40,846 bases of DNA from IMG/VR virus record IMGVR_UViG_3300027839_000024, positions 1 through 40,846 of that record. One strand, given 5' to 3'. The position numbers and the translations under genes are program-made. The number at the start of each line of letters is the position of its first letter. Position 1 is the first letter of the stretch. Source of the DNA: a virus. The notes under the pieces were generated by a model that had not been told where the DNA came from, made no database searches, and saw only the letters and a list, made by a program, of their open reading frames with translations. Positions 8,186-16,266 of the stretch are shown here, in pieces.

Positions 8186-8589
8186 GTTACATACCGGGCG
8201 TTTGGGATTTGCTGCACGTGGGGCACATTACAATTTTAAAGCGTGCTAGGGGATTTTGCGATAAGTTAATTGTGGGGGTGCCCTCTGATAATATTGTGAT
8301 GGAAGACAAACACAAACCGCCTGCAATCATACTAGCGCATCGAACCGAGATGCTACGTGAGCTACGTTGTGTAGATGAGGTGGTGCCTTATTACAAATTA
8401 GAATTTATAACCCACCTGAAGATTATTCGACCTCAATTTTTATTCGTAGGGGAAACGTGGGGGTGCCTACGTAGGCACAAGGAGGCGGTAGAGTGGTGTG
8501 GTGGTCATGGCTGCAAAATAATTACGTTTCCGTATTCGCACATGGAATCTACTTCCGACATAAAGCACAGGATAAAAGAAAATGTCTAG
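8176..8589 (+). CDS. cytidylyltransferase (glycerol-3-phosphate/choline-phosphate type)
   Basis: 137 aa, the full length of a single-domain cytidylyltransferase. HVGH at residues 14-17 is the HxGH nucleotide-binding motif. HRTEMLRELRCVDEVV matches the conserved middle segment, and MESTSDIKHRI is a variant of the C-terminal STTxIK motif. It should form a CDP-alcohol from CTP and an alcohol phosphate. The LicD-like transferase encoded two genes upstream could use the product. One copy of the palindrome GTGCCTACGTAGGCAC lies inside its coding region (8463-8478) and encodes part of WGCLRRHKE. Confidence 0.87.
   Translation: MQVGYIPGVWDLLHVGHITILKRARGFCDKLIVGVPSDNIVMEDKHKPPAIILAHRTEMLRELRCVDEVVPYYKLEFITHLKIIRPQFLFVGETWGCLRRHKEAVEWCGGHGCKIITFPYSHMESTSDIKHRIKENV
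8463..8478. repeat. 16-bp perfect palindrome, copy 1
   Basis: GTGCCTACGTAGGCAC, identical to copies at 16572-16587 and 20520-20535. This copy lies inside the cytidylyltransferase gene. Confidence 0.8.
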
Positions 8590-9568
8590 AGTATTTTTTG
8601 GAATCGGAAATTTTCAAAATCATATGAGCAGTGAAGGTTGGCAACTTCAGATGGGCCTTAATGAATCGGGCTACAACTTAGTAGGACCAAAAATAGACGG
8701 GTGCCATAATGTCCGGCATTACTTGGAGAGTAACCCCGATGTGCATACTGTAATTTTACAGGACAAACGTGAGTGGGATGTGAATCACCCCGCGTGCTTA
8801 GATAAAAACGAAATGTATTCTGAATACACACAATTAGCGGATCGAGATGATTTGTTCACGCTTACCGTGTACAAAGATGCACAAAATCAAGCCGACTATC
8901 ATCGGTTATCTGCGGAAGAAATAGGTTGTAATGCACTAATTATTTATTATCACCCAAGGTCTATAATCGGAGTTGCGCCTTGGGTTCAAGATTACACTTT
9001 GATTAGGACTTACCACACATTAAATAGAGACGAATTACCCGCAGGGATTATTTTTAATGCGAAATACAAAAAGAAATCTTGCGTGGTATCGGGTGCAATA
9101 AGCGCTCCATATCCCCTGCGCAGGCTCGCTATTGGGGGTATGCAATCGAGACACTACTATGAGAATGGCGGGGAGATGGTTCACCTACCTCACCCCGGCT
9201 ATCACGCGAACGGATTTGCAACTCCGAAATATTTGGGGGCATTAAACCACCATAGAGTGGCCCTATGTTGTGCGAGTAGATATCAATATGCGCTTCGTAA
9301 AATTATCGAGGCAACCGCCGTGGGATGCCGCGTTATTACGGACTTATCTGAATATGATCGATTACCCGCAATCGATGGTAACTTAATTAGAGTACCCCCG
9401 CACATTGAAATTGGTGATTTGAATACGGTTGTATCGGGCGCGATTCGATCTTGGGACGAATCCAAACAACGGGAATTTTCAGAAGCGGCAATAGATTTTT
9501 ACGACTACAAAAAAATTACGCGCCGTTTAAGAGATGACATAGAGTCTGCACGGGAACTTATACCGTAA
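8582..9568 (+). CDS. GT-B-like glycosyltransferase (putative)
   Basis: 328 aa. The C-terminal half contains a segment typical of family-1-like glycosyltransferases: LHHRVALCC..RYQYALRKIIEATAVGCRVITD (about residues 222-258), where the E-A-x-A-x-G pattern contacts the nucleotide-sugar. The N-terminal half is divergent. Likely transfers a sugar within the glycan assembled by this operon. Overlaps both neighbours (ATGTCTAG at the start, TAATG at the end). Confidence 0.68.
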   Translation: MSRVFFGIGNFQNHMSSEGWQLQMGLNESGYNLVGPKIDGCHNVRHYLESNPDVHTVILQDKREWDVNHPACLDKNEMYSEYTQLADRDDLFTLTVYKDAQNQADYHRLSAEEIGCNALIIYYHPRSIIGVAPWVQDYTLIRTYHTLNRDELPAGIIFNAKYKKKSCVVSGAISAPYPLRRLAIGGMQSRHYYENGGEMVHLPHPGYHANGFATPKYLGALNHHRVALCCASRYQYALRKIIEATAVGCRVITDLSEYDRLPAIDGNLIRVPPHIEIGDLNTVVSGAIRSWDESKQREFSEAAIDFYDYKKITRRLRDDIESARELIP

Positions 9569-10332
9569 TGAACATTTCTATTAAAGCAATTTTAGTGTGT
9601 GTTGATTATCACGATATTTTAAGTTTGACACTTCCTACCAACGCGCACCACTTCGATTCTGTACTGGTGGTAACAACGCCCAACGATAGAAAAACACAAG
9701 CCATTGTAGACAGAATACCCAACGCAACGTGCCATTGTACTAACGCTTTCTATGAACATGGGTGCGCGTTTAATAAAGGCGCTGCAATGGAAGAAGGTTT
9801 TGATATAGTGGGTCGAGATGGTTGGATAGTTGTTTTAGATGCTGATATTGTGCTGCCCCCGCAAATGCGATTTCCTAATCTAAGTGAGCAGCAAATTTAT
9901 GGGGTCCAACGGCGTATGTGTGAGGACATCAGTTTATATGCGGAAGGTTGGTACCACGATTACCAAGAATGGCAGGCACTACCTACGATGCCGGACACTG
10001 ATATTGCCGTAGGATTTTTTCAACTATTTAATGCGAGCGCAGATCATCTAACAAATCGCCCGTGGTATCCTATCGAATGGAAGCACGCGGGCGGGTGCGA
10101 CAGTTTCTTTGAACGAAAATGGAACAATCAAAACAGAATACGACTATTTGATTTCCAGGTTTTGCATTTGGGGACGGCAGGTAAAAATTGGTTCGGGCGT
10201 ACTACTCCTTTTTTAGATGGGACACTGCACGAAAAAAGTGAAGATAGATTTTTGCAACTTTCCGACATGATAAAAACAAGAAAAAAAGGATTACCGAATT
10301 ATATGGGCGAAAGGCTACCCCCGCAGGCATGA
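9568..10332 (+). CDS. GT-A glycosyltransferase-like protein
   Basis: 254 aa. The N-terminal Rossmann-like half has AILVCVDYHDILSL and FDSVLVVTTPND, then WIVVLDADIVLPP with the metal-binding DxD at 91-93. This type is common in environmental phages. HLGTAGKNWFGR near residue 210 may close the acceptor site. It overlaps the previous stop by one base and the next start by ATGA, so expression is coupled. Donor and acceptor are unknown. Confidence 0.78.
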   Translation: MNISIKAILVCVDYHDILSLTLPTNAHHFDSVLVVTTPNDRKTQAIVDRIPNATCHCTNAFYEHGCAFNKGAAMEEGFDIVGRDGWIVVLDADIVLPPQMRFPNLSEQQIYGVQRRMCEDISLYAEGWYHDYQEWQALPTMPDTDIAVGFFQLFNASADHLTNRPWYPIEWKHAGGCDSFFERKWNNQNRIRLFDFQVLHLGTAGKNWFGRTTPFLDGTLHEKSEDRFLQLSDMIKTRKKGLPNYMGERLPPQA

Positions 10333-11168
10333 TAAAAAAATTGGTAGAAACCAAAGCACCAATTTTAAGCGTGTGCGTGTGCGCGTTAGAAAGTAGAAAG
10401 CAACAATCAAAAAAACTGTTTGACCACTTATCGAAGCAAGCCAAAGATTCGGGGTGCGCCGAGGTACTAATAGCGCACGATTGCGGGCAATCTACAAGTG
10501 GAGAAAAAAGACACACACTAAGCGTAGAATCATCGGGGAAATATATCTCATTTGTAGATGATGATGATTCTGTATCTGATACTTACATCGAAAAGATTGT
10601 ATCGGGATGCTCTAAGAATCCACACGTTGTGACTTTTAATGTGTTAGTTATACAGGAGGCAAATAAAAATTCGTACGCAAGGATGAACTTACACACACTC
10701 ACCACCCCCCGAGAAGTTACCCCCTACGGAAAATCAACAGATGAAAAATATGGGGAAGTTTTTTTAGTGGGTATGTTCCCTAGTCATCTCTGCGCATGGA
10801 GGCGAGACATCCAACGAAAAATTGCATACAATCCACAATTAAATTGTAAGGACGATGCCGCGTGGATCGAACCTATGATTGCCGCAAATTTAGCCACCAT
10901 TGAACACCGCATATCTGAAGTCTTGTATTTTTACCACTACTCCAATTCAGGAACAACTAATCAAACAGAGCAAGCCAAACAAAAATCAAAGTCGATAATC
11001 GGGAATGGCTTTGAGTGTTTTCGAGAAGGGGACAATTTTTTTATATCGCACGATCCATTAGAAAAGACATCTCACAAATCTAATATAGTGTGCCGGGATT
11101 GTAATAATAACCTTGTAACTAAACGCCGGGAGAACATGATTTGCTTCCATGTTTATAAATTCCTATGA
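10329..11168 (+). CDS. family 2 glycosyltransferase
   Basis: 279 aa. The opening strand ILSVCVCAL, the later GEKRHTL (58-64) and KYISFVDDDDSVSDTYIE (DDDD at 77-80) are the GT2 nucleotide-sugar and metal-binding elements. The C-terminus holds a Cys cluster (CRDCNNN and a later Cys), possibly a small metal site. It is similar in plan to the next gene, so the two may be an old duplication. Part of the coupled operon (ATGA overlaps at both ends). Confidence 0.83.
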   Translation: MIKKLVETKAPILSVCVCALESRKQQSKKLFDHLSKQAKDSGCAEVLIAHDCGQSTSGEKRHTLSVESSGKYISFVDDDDSVSDTYIEKIVSGCSKNPHVVTFNVLVIQEANKNSYARMNLHTLTTPREVTPYGKSTDEKYGEVFLVGMFPSHLCAWRRDIQRKIAYNPQLNCKDDAAWIEPMIAANLATIEHRISEVLYFYHYSNSGTTNQTEQAKQKSKSIIGNGFECFREGDNFFISHDPLEKTSHKSNIVCRDCNNNLVTKRRENMICFHVYKFL

Positions 11169-11743
11169 TAAAACTTTCAATTTTAATTCCAACAATACCT
11201 CCCCGGCTTTCGCTGGAATTTCCTTCAATAGTAAGTCAATTAAATGACCAACTAAATGGTAGGAAAGATATCGAGTTAATTGGATTGTGCGATAACTTTT
11301 CGTGGACAGTTGGCGAAAAGAGAAACAAACTATTATCTCTGGCGTCTGGAAAATTTGTGGCCTTTATAGATGATGATGACGAGATATCGGGGGATTACAT
11401 AGAAGAAGTTGTACTAGGAATAGTAAACAATCCAAACGCAGAGTTAATTTCTTTTAATGTAAAAATGTGGGCGGAGCGGTTGATAGAATACGAACAAATT
11501 AAAGAGAAGATAGACGGTGGTTATGTTTTATTATCAAATCAGGCTGCCCACATTTACGTTTGGAATAGACAGTTCATTTCAAACCATAAATTTCCAGACA
11601 TATCTTTTGGCGAGGATAACGCATGGTGTGGTGCGTTACTGAAAAAGAAACCGGATACTGTACACATCGATAAGTTTTTGTACAGTTACCAATTTGACCC
11701 TTTCAATAGCGAGACACGAAATGAAGCACCCTCGGGAGAGTAA
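11165..11743 (+). CDS. family 2 glycosyltransferase
   Basis: 192 aa. LSILIPTIPPR is the first GT2 strand, VGEKRNKLL (49-57) is the conserved G-x-KRN element, and FVAFIDDDDE (DDDDE at 69-73) binds metal and the nucleotide. SFGEDNAWCGALLKK resembles the E-D acceptor motif. Short for the family but apparently complete. Coupled to its neighbours by overlaps; probably adds one sugar in the same glycan. Confidence 0.84.
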   Translation: MIKLSILIPTIPPRLSLEFPSIVSQLNDQLNGRKDIELIGLCDNFSWTVGEKRNKLLSLASGKFVAFIDDDDEISGDYIEEVVLGIVNNPNAELISFNVKMWAERLIEYEQIKEKIDGGYVLLSNQAAHIYVWNRQFISNHKFPDISFGEDNAWCGALLKKKPDTVHIDKFLYSYQFDPFNSETRNEAPSGE

Positions 11744-12449
11744 AATACCCCGCGTGATGATCACGGGAAAAACTATGCACGGGGAGAAGGCGGTGGAACA
11801 TTTGAAACTCAATGGATGGAAACGGGAGAGGGTAATTGATCGTGGGTTTACTTCATTGGCGCAGTTATGGAATAGTTGCGCAGCACAATGTGAAGATTCT
11901 GATTGCGTTGTAATTATGAGTGAAGCAGCGCGCCCTACTAGGCGTCAATTAGAATTATTTTTTGGGCTGTTTCAGCAAGGCTATTTTTTAGTGTTAGGTA
12001 AGGGGGTTAATTGTTTTGGAATACAAAAACAACTCTTGCGAGAACTTGGACCCTTCGATGAATCGTGTGGACTAGCCGACATGATTTTTAGAATGTGGCA
12101 GAATAACTATGCGATATCAGACATGGGAATTGTGCCGGTGTTAAAAGCCATCCCACAATATGAGAGTGGAATATGGGGGACGCCCTCCGAAAAAAAACAA
12201 ACATTAAAAAAATGGGACACTCGAAAAGAAGTGTGCAGCAAAGACCTAGAAGACACGTGCGAGCGTGTGTATGATTGGGGGCCATCCCCCAAAGAAATGG
12301 CTACTCGATTAACTTGGGATTTTAGCCGGTTCGATATTAACACTCAATTTTTTAAGGACGTTTTACCCTTTGAAAACCTTGCCACACGTGACCATCGATT
12401 ACCTGAGCTAGCTATCCTCAGGGCGCATAGGGAGTTTATACCAAAATGA
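11721..12449 (+). CDS. glycosyltransferase-like protein (GT-A fold, no clear DxD)
   Basis: 242 aa from the ATG at 11721; an upstream ATG at 11694 and a downstream GTG/ATG near 11754 are alternatives. SLAQLWNSCAA, CVVIMSEAARPTRRQLE and LLRELGPFDESCG follow the pattern of GT2-like proteins, in which the last motif precedes the acceptor helix. The usual DxD is replaced (SEAARPT), so it may be inactive or use a different chemistry. It overlaps the preceding gene by 23 bases and the next by ATGA. Confidence 0.65.
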   Translation: MKHPRESKIPRVMITGKTMHGEKAVEHLKLNGWKRERVIDRGFTSLAQLWNSCAAQCEDSDCVVIMSEAARPTRRQLELFFGLFQQGYFLVLGKGVNCFGIQKQLLRELGPFDESCGLADMIFRMWQNNYAISDMGIVPVLKAIPQYESGIWGTPSEKKQTLKKWDTRKEVCSKDLEDTCERVYDWGPSPKEMATRLTWDFSRFDINTQFFKDVLPFENLATRDHRLPELAILRAHREFIPK

Positions 12450-13294
12450 TTTTTAAGTTATGGCGCATACTTGGAAACGATCTTCCCCCGCGACATTCCG
12501 AAACGCAGACCGAAGATAATTTAGACTTCATTTTGAAGAATGAATCCCCATTTGAAAATTGCGAGAAATTATTTCTTCTTAATCGGATTGTAGACCAAGA
12601 GAAAGAAAAAAGGTTACGCCTAAAAATAAATAACGCGGGACATCGAGTAATCACGATGAAATTTGAGCCTGATAAATTTTTATCTATAAGGTCACTAAAG
12701 GACCGTATCCGTTACGCGACAAACGTAAACTATGCTAGAAATTATTGTGTCAATTTTAGTTTGTTTGAAGGTGCGGATGTGGTGTGCCCTATGGATGGTG
12801 GGATGTATTACACCGATGCAGGGTGGAACGGATTTGCGCAAGTAGCAGAAGAAAATTTGGAAGATGGTTATTTTGCATTTGCAACTTGGCGCTTATTTTC
12901 ATACGACGATGTACTAAGCGAAAGCCTCTTGCCACAATTTAAAAGTGAATATCGATTTGGCACACAAATATCTTTGGGGCCAACCGAACTACAACTTGCG
13001 CTGACATCCCATTCCGATCAACGATTTGACGAATCGCTAATGTATGGGAGCGCGGATAAGGTTGAATTTTTATATCGATTAGGTTTACACGGTTTATGGG
13101 ACCATTGGGAGCCTTCGTTAAAACTCGCGGCGATGAATAAGAAATCAAAATTTTACGATTCGGTACGGGTAGCGTTGCCGGGGTACGTATGCAGATTACC
13201 GTCAGGTAATTGTGAAGCAGATCATAATAATGAGTGCCGGGGGAAGCAACGCTGGGCGGGGGTTAATAGATTACTAGCAGTTGCAGGGAGTTGA
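12446..13294 (+). CDS. putative glycosyltransferase (IGNDLPPRH family)
   Basis: 282 aa. The N-terminal FKLWRILGNDLPPRH followed by LDFILKNESPFENCEKLFLLNRI is a recognisable signature of uncharacterised glycosyltransferase-like proteins in bacteria, phages and fungi. A later CPMDGGMYYTDAGW takes the place of the DxD region. Last gene of the coupled glycan operon, which runs from 5398 to here. Function assigned by signature and context only. Confidence 0.62.
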   Translation: MIFKLWRILGNDLPPRHSETQTEDNLDFILKNESPFENCEKLFLLNRIVDQEKEKRLRLKINNAGHRVITMKFEPDKFLSIRSLKDRIRYATNVNYARNYCVNFSLFEGADVVCPMDGGMYYTDAGWNGFAQVAEENLEDGYFAFATWRLFSYDDVLSESLLPQFKSEYRFGTQISLGPTELQLALTSHSDQRFDESLMYGSADKVEFLYRLGLHGLWDHWEPSLKLAAMNKKSKFYDSVRVALPGYVCRLPSGNCEADHNNECRGKQRWAGVNRLLAVAGS

Positions 13295-13298
13295 TTTA

Positions 13299-13400
13299 AT
13301 GTTTAAAAGAAGAAGAAAAAAGAAGACAGAAAAAAATAAGATTCCGTGGGCGGCTTTCGCTAGGTTGTGGGTTTATCTCAAACGCTTACTGGGGATGTAA
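13299..13400 (+). CDS. 33-aa basic microprotein
   Basis: Short frame starting four bases after the glycan operon and ending two bases before the DUF3310 start, with GGGAG 9 bases upstream. The first 14 residues are nearly all Lys/Arg (FKRRRKKKTEKNK), followed by an amphipathic IPWAAFARLWVYLKRLL. The gap is exactly filled and the ribosome site is good, so I think it is real. It could bind nucleic acid or membrane. Confidence 0.5.
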   Translation: MFKRRRKKKTEKNKIPWAAFARLWVYLKRLLGM

Positions 13401-13402
13401 AG

Positions 13403-13780
13403 ATGGAAGCACTCAAGCGACAAGTAGGCGGCACACACTATAAGCAATATAAAATAGAACCGATTGTGTACGTATGCAAAAATAAAATTATCCATACCCT
13501 AGCAAACATTATCAAATATGCTTCCCGCGCAAACACTCGAGATAATCTAGAAGCAAATCAACTACGACTTAAACTCGAAGATTTAGACAAGATAATCCAT
13601 TATGCAGAAATTGAAAAAGAGGTTGCCATTGAAGAATACAAAGAGCATATAGGCGAGGAGGTAGACATATCTCTAGAGGACATAAGGCAGCCTAAAAAGT
13701 CGATAGCCCCTACGTCAAAATATAAACCGCCCGCACATGCTATGGTAAGTCATGCCGATTCGTGGACACCCCACGGATAA
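13403..13780 (+). CDS. DUF3310 protein
   Basis: 125 aa from the ATG at 13403. QVGGTHYKQYKIEPIVYV is the hallmark N-terminus of DUF3310, followed by the conserved IIKYASRAN helix and LEDLDKIIHYAE. The family is very common in tailed phages. Phage T7 gp1.7, a nucleotide kinase, is to my recollection related, but this protein lacks an obvious P-loop. The C-terminal 50 residues are variable and acidic. Confidence 0.88.
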   Translation: MEALKRQVGGTHYKQYKIEPIVYVCKNKIIHTLANIIKYASRANTRDNLEANQLRLKLEDLDKIIHYAEIEKEVAIEEYKEHIGEEVDISLEDIRQPKKSIAPTSKYKPPAHAMVSHADSWTPHG

Positions 13781-13835
13781 AAGGTTGCATACATTTTTGA
13801 TAAGGTATAAAATCTACTTCTTCCCAAGGTGGTAT

Positions 13836-14075
13836 ATGGGCAGTGTAACTATTAAATTTTGTTGCGGATGTGGCGAACGCTCAGAGGCCCTAACCCTCTA
13901 CACGCAGCAAACCGATTTTGAGGGGCGATCAACTGACTTCTATAATTCGGAAAATAAATTAGAGTTATGTGACCCGTGTTTAAGTGTGGCGAAATCAGAT
14001 TTCCAGGCGAGGCGAAAATTTACGTGTCCTGCACTACCTGCTAATCAATTACTGTTATTCAAGGAAGGTTCATAA
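13836..14075 (+). CDS. small zinc-ribbon-like protein
   Basis: 79 aa from the ATG at 13836 (AAGGTGG just upstream; the longer frame lacks a ribosome site). CCGCGERSE near residue 9 and CDPC near residue 46 make a four-Cys zinc ribbon. Function unknown; such ribbons in phages often bind nucleic acid or host polymerase. Confidence 0.65.
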   Translation: MGSVTIKFCCGCGERSEALTLYTQQTDFEGRSTDFYNSENKLELCDPCLSVAKSDFQARRKFTCPALPANQLLLFKEGS

Positions 14076-14076
14076 T

Positions 14077-14322
14077 ATGGCAAGCGAACTATGGATTGTG
14101 GTGGGTTTAGTTCTGCTATCTACCGTGGGTATTTTATGGCCTAAAATTTCTACGTTTTTATTTCAAGGAAACTCACCACGTAATCCCGATGCCTTTCAAG
14201 TACGGATGGATTTAATCAACGATTTGCTAGATGCCTGCGAAGGATGCGAGGCCGAAACAAAAGCGGTCGTAGTAGCGGGGGACGTTATTGCAAAACATTG
14301 GAAAGAGGACACCCACAAATGA
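14077..14322 (+). CDS. small membrane protein
   Basis: 81 aa from the ATG at 14077 with AAGGAAGG upstream. One N-terminal membrane segment (about residues 5-27: LWIVVGLVLLSTVGILW) is followed by a cytoplasmic or periplasmic tail. Begins one base after the previous stop and overlaps the next gene by ATGA. Its place beside a signal-anchored protein, a protease and a holin-like gene suggests a lysis or envelope role (inference). Confidence 0.65.
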   Translation: MASELWIVVGLVLLSTVGILWPKISTFLFQGNSPRNPDAFQVRMDLINDLLDACEGCEAETKAVVVAGDVIAKHWKEDTHK

Positions 14323-14771
14323 ATAAATTTTTAAGGTTTATACCTCTACTTTTATTACTAGCTTATTTGTCGGTAAAAATTACTGTATATGTAAATACTG
14401 ACGATGCGCCTACCATCCCCCCATTTGCACCTACGCCCACACAAAAAGCACATCTGTTTCTTGTCCAAGAATCCTTGAAAAATCATCCTGAAGCAGCTTC
14501 AAATTTTTCAAACCTATTCAAGGGTTTAAGTTTAGTTGTAGCAAAAGACCAAACAATACTAAGGACTACCGGCGATGTAAGACGCACACACCAAAACGCG
14601 GGGGCGCTCGCTATTCAGGTCGGGGAAGTACCACCTATCCCCGGTTTTTCGGAAGCGGTAAATGTATTTCTAGAAGGTGAGATTGGGAATGATAATGTAC
14701 CTCTGGACAATGCAAAGAGAAATCAAATTAGCGAGGCATTCCGTGCTTTAAGTTGGGCAACTAATCAATGA
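14319..14771 (+). CDS. signal-anchored envelope protein, hypothetical
   Basis: 150 aa from the ATG at 14319 (ATGA overlap). Residues 5-24 (LRFIPLLLLLAYLSVKITVY) form an uncleaved signal anchor, followed by a Pro/Thr-rich linker and a soluble domain probably outside the inner membrane. The arrangement resembles an i-spanin or a lysis accessory protein, but no diagnostic motif is seen. Overlaps the cysteine protease start. Confidence 0.62.
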   Translation: MNKFLRFIPLLLLLAYLSVKITVYVNTDDAPTIPPFAPTPTQKAHLFLVQESLKNHPEAASNFSNLFKGLSLVVAKDQTILRTTGDVRRTHQNAGALAIQVGEVPPIPGFSEAVNVFLEGEIGNDNVPLDNAKRNQISEAFRALSWATNQ

Positions 14772-15793
14772 AACGACAAATCCTACGAAAAATGCGGAAA
14801 CCGTCCGATCTACAAACCGCATACGAGGACGGTTTTGAGGGCGTGTATTACGATGGCGATGAACACAATAAACTCCTTGATCTTTGTGATTACGCGGTGG
14901 GGCGCGATGCCGCCGCTGCGTTCGGTTGGCAAGATTCACATAAGGGAAAGTTAGCGGTACCGTTTAAGTGTATTGATATGCTCTGGCCAAATGCGTTTCC
15001 CGGCCCCGCACAAGCGCGTGGCGACTGCGTGAGCCATAGCGCGATGCGGTCTGCTCTTGGCACGTTAGCGTGTGAGATCGTCGCTGGTAAGCCAGACGAA
15101 GTGACTGGGGAACTCGAAGGGCCGCCCGAAGTTTCCGCGCTTGGAGAAAAAAATACAGTCCTTTCCACGGAAGCAATTTATTGGCATCGCGGGCATGGGG
15201 GCGATGGATGGGGATGCCATCACGCTAGCCGCGTGTTGATTAACGAATCGGGAATGTGGATAAGAAAAAATTACCCCGAGTTTGGTTTTGATCTAACAAA
15301 ATACAGTGGTCGAATGGCTGGAAAATGGGGCCGCACTTCCCCACCGCAAGAGATAATCGATTTTGGATTAAAGCACGCGCTACGGCAAGCCACCGAACTT
15401 GATTCGTTTGAAGAAGTGCGCGATTTTATTGGCAATGGATATTTTATATCAAGTTGTGGTGGCGAGGGTTGGTCATCGAAGCGCGATGAAAACGGATATT
15501 CCAGACGTTCAGGCTCGTGGTCGCACGCGATGTGCGTGTGTGCCGTGGATGATCGCGATATTATCAAACAGAAATACGGTGAACCTTTAATTTGCATTGT
15601 CAACTCGTGGGGTAAGTGGAATTCAGGACCGCGTAAAATATTGGGGACTAATTTAGAAATCCCCGAGGGTGCGTACTGGGCGAAGTGGTCCGATTGCAAG
15701 CGCCGATCTTTTCTTGCTATGAGTGGCGCCGAAGGTTGGCCCCCCCAAAAACTCCCTGATTGGGGCGCGGATTATTGGAGCAGATTGAAATGA
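14768..15793 (+). CDS. papain-fold (C1-like) cysteine protease
   Basis: 341 aa. The catalytic elements are in papain order: Q82-A-R-G-D-C87 (oxyanion Gln and nucleophile Cys), H253 in SWSHAMCV, and N279 in CIVNSWGKW. No signal peptide is seen. It sits between signal-anchored proteins and a holin-like gene, and no lysozyme or amidase is visible in the window, so it may be the endolysin or act on an envelope protein. A virion maturation or injected protease is an alternative. Ends with an ATGA overlap to the next gene. Confidence 0.83.
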   Translation: MKRQILRKMRKPSDLQTAYEDGFEGVYYDGDEHNKLLDLCDYAVGRDAAAAFGWQDSHKGKLAVPFKCIDMLWPNAFPGPAQARGDCVSHSAMRSALGTLACEIVAGKPDEVTGELEGPPEVSALGEKNTVLSTEAIYWHRGHGGDGWGCHHASRVLINESGMWIRKNYPEFGFDLTKYSGRMAGKWGRTSPPQEIIDFGLKHALRQATELDSFEEVRDFIGNGYFISSCGGEGWSSKRDENGYSRRSGSWSHAMCVCAVDDRDIIKQKYGEPLICIVNSWGKWNSGPRKILGTNLEIPEGAYWAKWSDCKRRSFLAMSGAEGWPPQKLPDWGADYWSRLK

Positions 15794-16209
15794 TTAAGGT
15801 GTGCAATAGATGTAACCTTGAGTATGAAGCAGTCGGGGTGTGTCCCGAATGCGACTGTCCCGAATATAGAATTAAGAAAGGAATCCTAATGTGGACTACG
15901 TGGCGTTCTTCGGTGTTGTCGTGGCTTCTCTTTTTTGCGTTGCCATCTGGCTATGCGGAGGCGTGGACAGCAAATGAATGGCTAGGAGTAATTGAAGCGA
16001 GCGCGGGTGTAGTGGTTACTCAGAGATTACCAGACGCGCCATCGGGGGATGTGTGCGATAATTGCAATGGGACCGGGAAGGTGGGAGACGGTACAGTTTT
16101 TGTCGAATGCGCGGCTTGCGATGGAACCGGAAAAAGAAAAAAAGAAAAAGCAAAGGAGGACTCCGCTGCCGCCGCAGCGAGTAACTTTCGATGTTCAAAA
16201 TTCGGTTGA
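15790..16209 (+). CDS. zinc-motif protein with internal membrane/signal segment
   Basis: 139 aa from the ATG at 15790. Residues 1-33 form a small zinc ribbon (CNRC, CPEC). A hydrophobic stretch follows (about 42-57, ending GYAEAW, like a signal peptide). Then come two DnaJ-type CxxCxGxG motifs (CDNCNGTGKV and CAACDGTGKR) and a charged Ala-rich tail. An in-frame ATG at 15889, preceded by AAAGGA, could start a shorter secreted form of 106 aa, so two products are possible. It may bind zinc beside the membrane. No full DnaJ J-domain is present. Confidence 0.65.
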   Translation: MIKVCNRCNLEYEAVGVCPECDCPEYRIKKGILMWTTWRSSVLSWLLFFALPSGYAEAWTANEWLGVIEASAGVVVTQRLPDAPSGDVCDNCNGTGKVGDGTVFVECAACDGTGKRKKEKAKEDSAAAAASNFRCSKFG

Positions 16210-16266
16210 CGTTAAACATAAATTGCACCGGGATGTGCGACATAAATTTTTTAGAAGGAACTAAAC

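Noticed and set aside
5398-13294. DNA hypermodification pathway as the main reading of the operon
   Set aside because: No thymidylate-synthase-like hydroxymethylase, dNMP kinase or TET/JBP-type oxygenase is seen, and the mixture of GT-A, GT-B, LicD-like and cytidylyltransferase enzymes fits a glycan better. It remains possible if such genes lie outside the window.
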